Below, piece by piece: positions 34,592 to 44,200 of a stretch of DNA of 64,000 nucleotides. The stretch is from Dyadobacter fermentans (GTDB taxonomy: Bacteria; Bacteroidota; Bacteroidia; Cytophagales; Spirosomataceae), in the NCBI RefSeq assembly GCF_019924045.1, contig NZ_JAHXBN010000026.1, positions 27,320-91,319 on the forward strand, in the 5' to 3' direction. The position numbers and the translations under genes are program-made. The notes below the pieces were generated by a model, which saw only the letters and a list, made by a program, of their open reading frames with translations, was not told where the DNA came from and made no database searches. How positions within the stretch are numbered: position 1 is the stretch's first letter; each line of letters opens with the position of its first letter.

Positions 34592-36817
34592 ATGCGATAC
34601 TTCCTGACCACCACGCTGTGCACCCTTTTCATGGGAGCCGCCCTGGCGCAGCAGCCTTCATCAACAGATTTTAACCTCAACTTTGAAAAAACACGCATAG
34701 CAGACAAGTTACCTGCTCCATGGATGGAATGGGGAAAAGGCTATAAATTCTCTCCCGATACCACGGAAAAATACCAGGGTAAGGCCTCCCTACGCATCCA
34801 GTCGCCGGAGGTGATGGACAATATACAATTCGGCTCTGCGGCCAACCCCTTGTCGGCCGATTACAGCGGCAAGGAGATAGAACTGAGGGGCTATATGAAA
34901 TTCAGGGATGTCGGGAAGGGTTTCGCCGGGCTGATGATGCGGATCGACGGGAAATCGGGACCGTTGCAATTCAATAATATGCAAGGCGAAAACCTGCGCG
35001 GGACACAGGATTGGAAGCAGTACAGCATTAAGCTGCCCTACCCCTCCGGTGCAGATAAAATCTACATTGGCGCGCTGCTCGTGGGGCCGGGAACACTCTG
35101 GGTCGATCAGTTCGAGTTGTTTATCGACGGTAAGCCATTCACCGAAGCCCCTCCCAAAAAGATTTATCCCGCCGAGCTCGACCAGGAATTCAACGGTGGA
35201 TCGAAGCTGGCATTGGGCCCGGGCTATCAGCTTTCCAAAGAGCAGGCTACCAGCCTGGCGCGGCTGGGCAGGATCTGGGGATTTGTGAAATACCATCATC
35301 CCGCCGTGGCGGATGGTAATTTCAATATGGATTATGAGCTTTTCCGTGTGGCAGCGCCCTATCTCGCTGCCAAAAACGATGCAGAGCGGCAGCAGGTAAT
35401 AGGCCAATGGCTGAACAAGCTCGGGCCGATCAGGGAACTGTCGCCCGAAACGATTCCCGCAGATGCGGTGATAAAACCGGACCTGGCGTGGCTTGCGAAG
35501 TCGGGCAATGCATTGCCGACCCGGCTCGACTCCATCCGCCGGGCTGCCCGCGCGAATGAGCATTACTATATCGCGTCATATATCGATGTGGGTAATCCCG
35601 AGTTCAAGAACGAAAATCCTTATACAGCAATGGCCTATCCCGATGCCGGTTTCAGGCTGCTCTCACTGTTCAGGTACTGGAATATGATTGAGTACTTCTT
35701 CCCCTACAAGCCGCTGATCCGCGAGGATTGGTACGCGGTATTGGAAGAATTCGTACCCAGGTTCGTGACGGCTGCGGACGAAACGGAATACCAACTGGCC
35801 GCATTGGCTCTCATCGCAAAGGTCAAGGATTCGCACGCCAACCTCTACGGCAACCGTGAAGCGCTGGACAAATATTTCGGGAAAAATTTCGCGCCCGTAG
35901 AGTTGCGTTTTATCGAGGGAAAACCGGTTGTTGTCAATTATTACAATGCGCAGTTGGGCCAGCAAACGGGACTGCGACCGGGCGATGTGATCGAGACGAT
36001 CAATGGGAAAGGTATTAAGCAGATCGTTGCCGAAAAAAAGCCTTACACGCCTGGCTCCAACTCCGTGATGCAGCTAAAAACTATGGCACCCAACTTGCTG
36101 CGGAGCAACGACTCCACGGTTGCGATTACCTTCAAACGGGCAGGAAAAGTGCAAAAAGCCAACATTTCCGTTTATCCGCCCAGCAAGGTTGATATATATG
36201 CCAATTACAATCGAAAAGACACTTGTTTCAAGATGATCGGGCAGGATGTAGCCTATATTTTCCCTGGGAAATTTAAAAACGCCTACCTGCCTGCGCTGAC
36301 GCCGCAAATCGAGAAAAGCAAAGGTATGATCGTGGATATGCGGTGTTATCCGTCGGATTTTATGGTGTTCTCATTCGGGCCGCTGCTGCTGCCGGAGGCG
36401 AAACCGTTTGCAAAATTCACCGTAGGCAACGTCAAAACGCCCGGCGTCTTCACCTGGACGCCCGAGCTGAAACTCGGCAAAACCAACCCCGATCACTATA
36501 AGGGAAAAGTGATTGTGATCGTGAATGAAAACTCCGTAAGCCTGTCGGAATACACGACGATGGCCCTCGCCGCTGCTCCCAATGTGACGGTGATCGGCAG
36601 CACCACAGCCGGTGCGGATGGCGATATATCGCACATCGTCCTGCCCGGCGGACTACGTACGAGCATCAGCGGTATCGGCGTTTACTACCCCGACGGCCGC
36701 GAAACCCAGCAAATCGGCATTGTGCCTCAGGTAGAGGTGAAGCCCACCATCCAGGGCATTGCCGACGGCCGCGATGAGCCGCTCGAAAAAGCCTTGCAGC
36801 TCATCCACGGCAAGTAA
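34592..36817 (+). CDS. S41-family serine peptidase (C-terminal processing type)
   Basis: The 741-residue protein has a signal peptide (MRYFLTTTLCTLFMGAALAQ). An N-terminal beta domain at about 25-190 is followed by a helical region, a PDZ-like motif GLRPGDVIETINGKGI at about 463-478, and the S41 core. The catalytic serine region is NENSVSLSE at 645-653, followed by VTVIGSTTAGADGDIS. It probably degrades peptides or damaged proteins in the periplasm. The ATG at 34592 follows a TTG two codons earlier. Its stop is 2 bp from that of the converging barrel gene. Confidence 0.9.
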   Translation: MRYFLTTTLCTLFMGAALAQQPSSTDFNLNFEKTRIADKLPAPWMEWGKGYKFSPDTTEKYQGKASLRIQSPEVMDNIQFGSAANPLSADYSGKEIELRGYMKFRDVGKGFAGLMMRIDGKSGPLQFNNMQGENLRGTQDWKQYSIKLPYPSGADKIYIGALLVGPGTLWVDQFELFIDGKPFTEAPPKKIYPAELDQEFNGGSKLALGPGYQLSKEQATSLARLGRIWGFVKYHHPAVADGNFNMDYELFRVAAPYLAAKNDAERQQVIGQWLNKLGPIRELSPETIPADAVIKPDLAWLAKSGNALPTRLDSIRRAARANEHYYIASYIDVGNPEFKNENPYTAMAYPDAGFRLLSLFRYWNMIEYFFPYKPLIREDWYAVLEEFVPRFVTAADETEYQLAALALIAKVKDSHANLYGNREALDKYFGKNFAPVELRFIEGKPVVVNYYNAQLGQQTGLRPGDVIETINGKGIKQIVAEKKPYTPGSNSVMQLKTMAPNLLRSNDSTVAITFKRAGKVQKANISVYPPSKVDIYANYNRKDTCFKMIGQDVAYIFPGKFKNAYLPALTPQIEKSKGMIVDMRCYPSDFMVFSFGPLLLPEAKPFAKFTVGNVKTPGVFTWTPELKLGKTNPDHYKGKVIVIVNENSVSLSEYTTMALAAAPNVTVIGSTTAGADGDISHIVLPGGLRTSISGIGVYYPDGRETQQIGIVPQVEVKPTIQGIADGRDEPLEKALQLIHGK

Positions 36818-36819
36818 CT

Positions 36820-39285
36820 TCAAAACTCCCGGTCACCAAACTCGCTGGCCGGGAGTTTGGCCTTTCTGGTGAGTTGGTTGAGGTTATAGCTGAGATTCAG
36901 GAGAAAAATGTCGGTTTCCTGGATGTAATTAGTGGTCGTATAAAAGTCCTTGCCCCATGTCGAAATGCGCTGCTGGTTGGATCCCACGATACCCAGGTCC
37001 ATATTTTGCCATTGTAGCGTAGCGGTCAGCTTTCCTTTGAGGAAACTCTTCTTCACCGACAATACCGGGTTTACGAACCGGGAGTCTTCCCCCTGCGCCG
37101 TCACCCTCTGAGACAGATAGCTGATCCCCCACTGCACCTGCCAGGAAGGCGCAATTTTGAATGTGGTGTTCGCATTCAGGGAATATACTACGCTCGATGT
37201 ATTCACTACCACCGTATTCACACCGGCCGCATTCCGGAAAAGCCCTCCTTCAATTGCGTACCGGTACACGTTCGCGCCCGCGTAAAGCTGCCACCATTTG
37301 GTGAGGTTGGTATTCCCCCCGAGCTCTATCCCCCAGGAGGTAGCCAGGCCGGCATTAGTGTAAATGCGGTTGACGATGGTATCGTTGTACACGCTGTTTA
37401 CCCGATTGACAACATTTTTAATCCGCTGGTTATATAATGTGGCAAAAGCGCTTCCCTTTTCAAACTCTTTCACGACACCCACTTCCGCCATACCGATAAA
37501 TTCCGGCAAAATGTCGGGATCACCCGATTCGAGTGTTTCGGAGTGCTCGCGTTCCGGAAATGGGTTAAGCTCGTTGTTCGTTGTGCGCTGCACGCGGCGG
37601 GTGTAGCCCGCTTTCCCGCGCCAGCCTTTGCCCCATGTGTACTGCAACTGCGCAGATGGAAAGAAGTTCGACAAATCGAGATTGCGCGTGCCGGTACCGG
37701 CCGCACTAAACTGCCGGGTTGCATATTCATAACGCAGGCCACCTGAATATTCCAGCTTGCCCGACTTCCCGCTGTACTGGCCGTACATCGAGTGTATGTG
37801 GTTCACGAGGCGTGTCCGGCTCGAAAACTCCGGCACAAGTACGAACTCCCCCGTTTCGAGGTTTTGATCCAGATACTGAAACATTCCTTTTTGCACCTGG
37901 TTACGGTATTGATAGCCGGTTTCCAGTTTTCCTTTTCCAATCGGCACTACATAATCGGCCTGCAAGCGGTAGGCATTTAATGGATTTTCACTCGGATTGC
38001 GGGTGCTTTGCAACGTGCGTGCACGACCGGGCTCCGCGAGGTTGATGTTGGTCGTGAGCCCGTCCAGCCCGGCGGACTCTATCAGCCCCGACAATGTCAA
38101 TTCCGATTTATTTCCGAAGCGATGCAGGTAATCAAGATTAGCGGATGTCACATCGGCTGTTTTCTGCGCGATATTGGAATTGAAATAGGTTATCCTCCCC
38201 ACGTTCTGCCCTGTTACCAGGTTTGTTTTGGTATTGTTGTAAACCAAATCCGCCCTTCTCGACTGGAAACGATAACCCTTGTAAAAACCTGCTGAAATGA
38301 CGTTCGACGGGTCGGCCGTGTAGCTCACCGATGCCCGGGCCGTGTAGTTGTACCGCTTGAAACTCCGCTCGCCATCGGAAGGGAAAGAAGTAAAAACATC
38401 ACCGATCGTCGTGTTGACATCTCCTACCCTGCGTCCCGTGAGGTCGTTCCGCAGGTAGTTGCCGCTCAGGTTTACCTCCCACTTGCCAGCCCTGATGCCC
38501 CAGGCTGCATCCGCGCCGAAACGCTGCGGATTTTTCAGGTTATGATACGTATGAACCGACGGCAAGCCCCCCTGCACATTCACAACCAGGCTCTGGCTGT
38601 TCTTCGCAACCGTTTTAGTGGTAATATTAATGATCCCCGACTTCCCGTCCGGGTCATAGCGCGCCGACGGACTGGTGATGATTTCGACGTTTTCAATGCT
38701 GTTGGCGGGGATCTGATTGAGGACAACAGCCGGGTCGGTCTGCACAGGTTTGCCATTCACAAGTACAAGGAAGCCCGTTGAGCCGCGCAATGCAATATCG
38801 CCTTCGCTGTTGACCGTCACCGACGGCGTATTTTTGAGCACATCCACGGCCGTACCGCCCTGGCTGCCGAGAAACGCACCTGCACGGTACACCTGCCGGT
38901 CGATCTTATTTTCAACGGCGCTTCGGTTTCCCGTCACTTCCACGGCATCGAGAACGCGCCCGTCGGGCTGCATGGCTACGGGCGGCAATGCCACGTTACC
39001 TGCCTGCGCGGGTACGGACATGCGCGATTTGCGGTACCCCATGTATTGCGATTCGAGGTAATATGCGGCGACAGCCAGTTTTTCGAATTGGAAAATGCCC
39101 TTATCATCGGCCAGTACTCCGCTAACGAGCGTCGAATCGGCTGAGCGGAACAATGCGGCGGAGGCATAAGGTAGTCCCTGGCCCGTCTGTTGATCGGTGA
39201 TTTTGCCCGTGACAGCCATCTGGCTTTGCGCCATCGCCGGCACGAGTGTGCCCAAAAGTAATGTAAGCGTAAAAAGAAATTTCAT
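36820..39285 (-). CDS. Outer-membrane beta-barrel protein, TonB-dependent receptor-like
   Basis: The 821-residue product starts with the signal MKFLFTLTLLLGTLVPAMAQ. A carboxypeptidase-regulatory-like domain (VTGKITDQQTGQGLPYASAAL) and a plug (SIENVEIITSPSARYDPDGKSGIINI at about 190-215) lead into a long OMP_b-brl_3-type barrel. The C-terminus (ASEFGDREF) is slightly atypical but ends in Phe. No SusD gene accompanies it. An AraC regulator lies upstream in the same direction and may control it. Substrate unknown. Confidence 0.88.
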   Translation of the reverse strand: MKFLFTLTLLLGTLVPAMAQSQMAVTGKITDQQTGQGLPYASAALFRSADSTLVSGVLADDKGIFQFEKLAVAAYYLESQYMGYRKSRMSVPAQAGNVALPPVAMQPDGRVLDAVEVTGNRSAVENKIDRQVYRAGAFLGSQGGTAVDVLKNTPSVTVNSEGDIALRGSTGFLVLVNGKPVQTDPAVVLNQIPANSIENVEIITSPSARYDPDGKSGIINITTKTVAKNSQSLVVNVQGGLPSVHTYHNLKNPQRFGADAAWGIRAGKWEVNLSGNYLRNDLTGRRVGDVNTTIGDVFTSFPSDGERSFKRYNYTARASVSYTADPSNVISAGFYKGYRFQSRRADLVYNNTKTNLVTGQNVGRITYFNSNIAQKTADVTSANLDYLHRFGNKSELTLSGLIESAGLDGLTTNINLAEPGRARTLQSTRNPSENPLNAYRLQADYVVPIGKGKLETGYQYRNQVQKGMFQYLDQNLETGEFVLVPEFSSRTRLVNHIHSMYGQYSGKSGKLEYSGGLRYEYATRQFSAAGTGTRNLDLSNFFPSAQLQYTWGKGWRGKAGYTRRVQRTTNNELNPFPEREHSETLESGDPDILPEFIGMAEVGVVKEFEKGSAFATLYNQRIKNVVNRVNSVYNDTIVNRIYTNAGLATSWGIELGGNTNLTKWWQLYAGANVYRYAIEGGLFRNAAGVNTVVVNTSSVVYSLNANTTFKIAPSWQVQWGISYLSQRVTAQGEDSRFVNPVLSVKKSFLKGKLTATLQWQNMDLGIVGSNQQRISTWGKDFYTTTNYIQETDIFLLNLSYNLNQLTRKAKLPASEFGDREF

Positions 39286-39377
39286 AAGGGTTAGTTCCGC
39301 CTGTTCATATTGTTGCGGCAAAAATAACCCTACAAAATCAGTAGACTTTTGTACTTTCAGTCCTAAAACTGGTACAT

Positions 39378-40193
39378 CTAGGAAATCCCCCTCCGGTAAA
39401 CGCTCGGTAAAACGCCGGTTTGTCTTTTGAAGAATTTATTGAAATGCGATGGGTCCGTAAAACCGAGCTCGTAGGCGATCTCACCCAGGTTTGCCTGCGA
39501 ATACAGCAACAGTCGCTTGCTTTCCGCCGTCAGTTTCTCGTTGATCACCGCCCCGGCTGTTTTATCCAGAAACTTGCGGCAATTGGCATTCAGCGTTTTG
39601 GGCGTCACATTCAGTTCGCCGGAATACCAGGCTACCTCATGCATGGTTTTGTAATGTGCCGCTACCATTTCAAAAAAGGATTTGAGTAAAGGTGGCTCGG
39701 GCTGGCTGCGTTCCATGTGCGCTTCGCGTTTCAGTAAATTGAACAGCAGCAGCAGGTAAGTCTGCACGACAGCCTCGTAGTTTGACTGGCGTGCGGCGTA
39801 TTCATTTTCAATGCTTTCAAAAATCCCCATAAAAGCCGGTCCCGCGTTTTCGAGACGGTAACCGCTGCTGAATGCCAGGGGGAAGGTCTGAAAAAGCGTA
39901 TCATAAAGCGGATGCCCCAGCAGAAAATCCTTCTGCACCATGACCACAAATCCCCTGGGAATCGCCGTCAGTTCCCAATTGTGAATCTGACCCGGCATGA
40001 CCAGGTACAGGCTGTTGCCGCTTACCGGAAAACGGTGATGATCGATTTGGTGCATCCCTTCGCCCTGTGTAAGGTATATGATTTCGAGATATTCCTTATG
40101 GCCGTGCGGGTGAGTGGTTTTGATCACCTCCTTCATCCTTTTGATCCGAAACAACTCCTTCTCGTTCAACTTATTCTTAATCTCGATTTGCAT
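39378..40193 (-). CDS. AraC-family transcriptional regulator
   Basis: The 271-residue regulator has an N-terminal cupin-type sensor (THPHGHKEYLEIIYLTQGEGMHQ at about 27-49, then PGQIHNWEL). A complete AraC DNA-binding domain follows at about 170-268, including LGEIAYELGFTDPSHFNKFF and the family ending TGVLPSVYRR. It lies 92 bp upstream of the barrel gene on the same strand. In contrast to the truncated AraC at 13814, both helix-turn-helix motifs are present. Confidence 0.93.
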   Translation of the reverse strand: MQIEIKNKLNEKELFRIKRMKEVIKTTHPHGHKEYLEIIYLTQGEGMHQIDHHRFPVSGNSLYLVMPGQIHNWELTAIPRGFVVMVQKDFLLGHPLYDTLFQTFPLAFSSGYRLENAGPAFMGIFESIENEYAARQSNYEAVVQTYLLLLFNLLKREAHMERSQPEPPLLKSFFEMVAAHYKTMHEVAWYSGELNVTPKTLNANCRKFLDKTAGAVINEKLTAESKRLLLYSQANLGEIAYELGFTDPSHFNKFFKRQTGVLPSVYRRGIS

Positions 40194-40265
40194 ATAAACA
40201 GGGCGCGGGAATATTCTAGCGATTTAATAGACTAGCAAATTAAGTTAAAAAGCATATACAGGAAA

Positions 40266-40294
40266 AGAGGGCGCCCTGAAACAGGACACCCTCT
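40266..40294 (-). terminator. Terminator after yceI
   Basis: AGAGGGCGCCCTG (40266-40278) and CAGGACACCCTCT (40282-40294) pair with G-U wobbles on the minus-strand RNA. A short U-run follows. It starts 30 bp after the yceI stop. Confidence 0.65.
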
Positions 40295-40323
40295 CGCACG
40301 TCAGCTACTCTAAATAATGGCTG

Positions 40324-40857
40324 TTATGCTTGTTTCGCCAACTGGATATTAGCCAGTATTTTAATATTTTCCCCCAATGCAAGGCCGCCGGTTTCAGTGA
40401 GTGAATTGAATGTGACGCCGAACTCCTTGCGGTCGATGGTACCGCTCACTTCGAAGCCTACTTTGGTATTACCCCAGGGATCGCGCTCGGTACCACCGTA
40501 TTCCGCCGCGAGTTCTACTTCTTTGGTAATGCCTTTGATCGTCAGGTCACCTACGAGTTTGTACAAATCGCCTTTATCTTTTCTAAGGGAGGTAGAAACA
40601 AAGCTGAACTCGGGATATTTCTCCGCTTCGAAGAAATCGGCATTACGCAAATGCTCGTCACGGCCCGGCTGGCCGGTGTCCACGCTGTTTACGTCTATGG
40701 TAAAATTGACGTTGGCGTTCTCGAAACTATCACCGTCCGTCGATGCCGACCCGCTGAAAGTGCGGAAAAAGCCGGTTACCGTCGAGATAACCAGGTGCTT
40801 CACTTTGAACTGAACCTCTGAATGCGCTACATCTACATTCCACGTTGTCTTTGACAT
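40324..40857 (-). CDS. YceI-family lipocalin-like protein
   Basis: The 177-residue protein has the full YceI pattern: WNVDVAHSEVQFKVKHLVISTVTG, then FTIDVNSVDTGQPGRDEHLRNADFF, then LTIKGITKEVEL and FGVTFN near the end. YceI proteins are eight-stranded barrels that bind polyisoprenoid or other hydrophobic ligands. There is no signal peptide, so this copy is probably cytoplasmic. A -7-like TAATTTTG at 40950-40957 (minus) lies 92 bp upstream. It is a single-gene unit with its own terminator. Confidence 0.95.
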   Translation of the reverse strand: MSKTTWNVDVAHSEVQFKVKHLVISTVTGFFRTFSGSASTDGDSFENANVNFTIDVNSVDTGQPGRDEHLRNADFFEAEKYPEFSFVSTSLRKDKGDLYKLVGDLTIKGITKEVELAAEYGGTERDPWGNTKVGFEVSGTIDRKEFGVTFNSLTETGGLALGENIKILANIQLAKQA

Positions 40858-41279
40858 GATTTCATTGTGTTTGATGGTATGAATACTTCACACCTGGCCC
40901 TCACAGGAAGCCACTCCTGATCGCCTGCCGTCAGGGCCGGGCGGCGATACAAAATTAGCCCTCAGTCGTACCCGAGATCGACCGCTTACCCCGAGGTTAC
41001 CACTATACTCTTAGATAGCGGTCACGCTTATCATATCGGATTTAACTCCATTAATGCACTTGCATAGAAAATTTTTTCTACAAGAACAATCACTATTTGT
41101 AGAACCATCTCTACGAATTAACTCATGTCACATGAACATTTAATTCGATATTTGTCCGCGAGTTACATTCTGGCTTACGCTCTCCCTCATCGCCCGACCT
41201 ACGCGGCCCCCACTTACGCAGCCTGTTCCAACTATGAATTTCAATCCCCTAATTTTTTCACCTAATCAAACGCTTGCTT
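40858..41279. other. 422-bp divergent intergenic region with a candidate operator
   Basis: No gene is visible. A TAATTTTG -7 box for yceI lies at 40950-40957 on the minus strand. TTCTACAA (41076-41083) and TTGTAGAA (41097-41104) form a perfect inverted pair with 21 bp between their starts, which suits a dimeric regulator. No clear plus-strand promoter was identified for the T9SS cargo gene. Confidence 0.45.
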
Positions 41280-44200
41280 ATGAACAAAAATCTATTGATC
41301 AGGGCACTTTTCCTGCTCATCGGAATGCTCTGCTATGGTGCGGCCATAGCGGTCAACATCACCGGGACCGTTTGGGTCGATGCCGACAATGACAACATCG
41401 TCGATGCTGGCGAAACCGGCACCGACTTCGGCGGTACGATGTACGTCAACGTCGTCAATGCATCCGGGACGATTATTGCCTCCACACAAGTCGGCCCTGC
41501 CGGTGGCTATTCCTTCACCGGCCTGCCCAACAACCTGACAGGCCACAAGCTGGTGCTGACCAACACGGCCACCAATCCGAAAGGGAACCGTATACCGGGC
41601 ACTTACTACGTGGCCGAAGACGTGGTGGGGCCAAGCAACACCGCCAACCAGGCCAATGCTCCGCTGAACGGCGAAATCGCACTGACCAACCAGGCTGCCA
41701 ACATGGCAAACCAAAATTTCCAGATGAGTCAGCAGACGCCGTTCGGGTGTCTGGACGGTATTGCTTATCAGATTGCAGTGGTTTCCGGGCAGACGGAGTC
41801 CTCCCTGTTCAGCTATAACGTGGGTTCAGGTACACGAACATTGATTGGATTGACTTCCTATTCAATGAACTCGCTGATTTACAGCACCGCTGCCGACAAC
41901 TTTCTGTGGGCTACGCTTGTTGGCTCCAACGACATTGTACGGATCGGCGCGGGTGCTGGAACGGTGGTTTATGACATTGCAAACCTCCCGTCGGGCAGTT
42001 ACAATGTGGGGGTGGAACTGCCCAATTCCTACATGTTGGTTTATACCACGAATGCGACAGATTACTACGTGATCGACGTCGATCCTGCACGTGAGACTTT
42101 CCTGGAACTGGTTGACCCTACCAACGGATACGCGTTGAAAACAGGTCCGAATTACGGCACACCCGTTTCCGCAGGCTTTGCTGGCTCGGATATCGCTTAC
42201 CTGACATCCACCGGCCTTGCCTACGGAATCACTACAACCGGCGTCCTGCAAACGCTCAACCCGGCAACAGGTGCTGTAACGACTAATCCGACAGGCGTAA
42301 CAGGCCTTCCGGCCGATCCATACGGAGGTTTATTCAGCGACAAGGCAGGCAAATTATATGCATTCAACAACACCACCGGTGGATTTTACCGCATCGATCC
42401 TGTTGCCAATACCGCTACTTTACTTTCTACGAGCCCTCCTTCGGGCGGAAACGACGCGGCAAGCTGCCCGAATGCATTCGTGGAATGTGATACGGATATT
42501 CCCGTGGTGCCGGCCGACGTGACCCTCTGCCCCGGCAATTCAACCAACTTCACTGTCGCTCCCGACGGCAATGGTCCATTTACCTATCAATGGCAGCAAA
42601 GCACCAACGGCGGTGGTACCTGGGCGAATATGCAAACAACGCCATTCACAGGTGCGAACGGCAGCTATTCAGGTGCCGGCACAGCCACGCTTACCGTAAC
42701 GCCATCCACAGCTGTCTGGAACAACTACCAATACCGCTGCGTCATTACCAGCAACCTTTGTACTACTCAGTCGTCGTCGGCTACCATGAACGTGTACGCT
42801 ACGCCCGGTGAACCAACACTGGTTGCCGGCACCGACGCTCCGATTTGCCCCGCGATTACCTACGACCTGAACCGGCTGGTAGCAGGCCCGGCTCCTGCCG
42901 GCAGCACGTTGCGTTTTTACACTTCACCGACCCCTTCCGCAGGTACGCTCGTGGCCGATCCTACGCAGGCACCCGCCGGCACGTACTACGCACGTTACGA
43001 AAACCCCGGATGTTCCGGTCCGATGAGCCAGCCGATAACCATCACCAGCTGCGTTACACCTTTTGAGTGCGAGGACGGCGTAGCTTATCAGGTGGCCGCT
43101 GCGGGAGGTGAAACCGTGTCTACGCTCTACGCCTACAACGTTGTCACTGGTGTTAGAACCCAGATCGCACCACTCACGACATTGGTGAATTCACTTATTT
43201 ACAGCGAGATCGACAACACGCTATGGGCAACTAAAAACGGGACAAATTCGATCGTTCGCATCGGCGCCGACGGCACGCTGATCGAATATCCAATTGCCAA
43301 TCTGAGCGGAAACTTCAATGTCGGCACCGGGCTACCGGGAGGCTATATGCTGGTCTACAATTCCAACCAGCCGCGGTACTACGTGATCGATATCAACCCG
43401 GCGCGTTCAACCTATCTGCGACTGGTCGACCCGGCGAATGGCTACGCGTTGCAAACCGCAGCACCTTACGGCAAAGCGCTGAGCGGGGCCATCAACGTTG
43501 CCGACCTGGTGTATGAACCAGTTACCGGATTGGTTTACGGGGTTGAATCCACCACTTCCAGACTGGTGACGCTCAACCATGTCACCGGGGCGACGACCGT
43601 CGGTTCCATCGTAGCCAGCTTACCGACAGGCACCTCCTTCGGAGCTGTGTTTGCGGACCCGAGCGGCAAGCTCTATGCATTCGCCAACGATCCCGGGACA
43701 TTCCACCGCATTAACCCCACTGCGGCTACTTCGACGCTCCTTTCGACCAGCATTACCTCCAACAGCAATGACGGAGCGAGCTGTCCGAACTCAATTCTGG
43801 AAAACCTGCCCTTCGACTGCGCCGATGGTATCACCTACCAGGTGGCCGCTGCTGCCGGAGAACCTGTTTCTACACTCTACGCATACAATGTGAATACCGG
43901 CGCACGCAGCGAAATCTCGCCGTTGCCAATGACAGTCAACTCGCTGATCTACAATTCGGCGGACAATATGCTCTGGGCAACTAAAAACGGCACCAACAGC
44001 ATTGTACAGATCGATCGCGAGGGCGGTACCGTAGAATACCCGATCGCCAACCTGCCTGCGGCCGGTAGTTTTAATGTCGGGGTGGAGTTGCCTAACGGCT
44101 ATATGATGATTTACACGACCGGCCAATCCAGCTTTTACGTGATCGACGTCGACCCGAACCGTCCTTCGACTTATCTGAAACTGGTTGACCCGACCAACGG

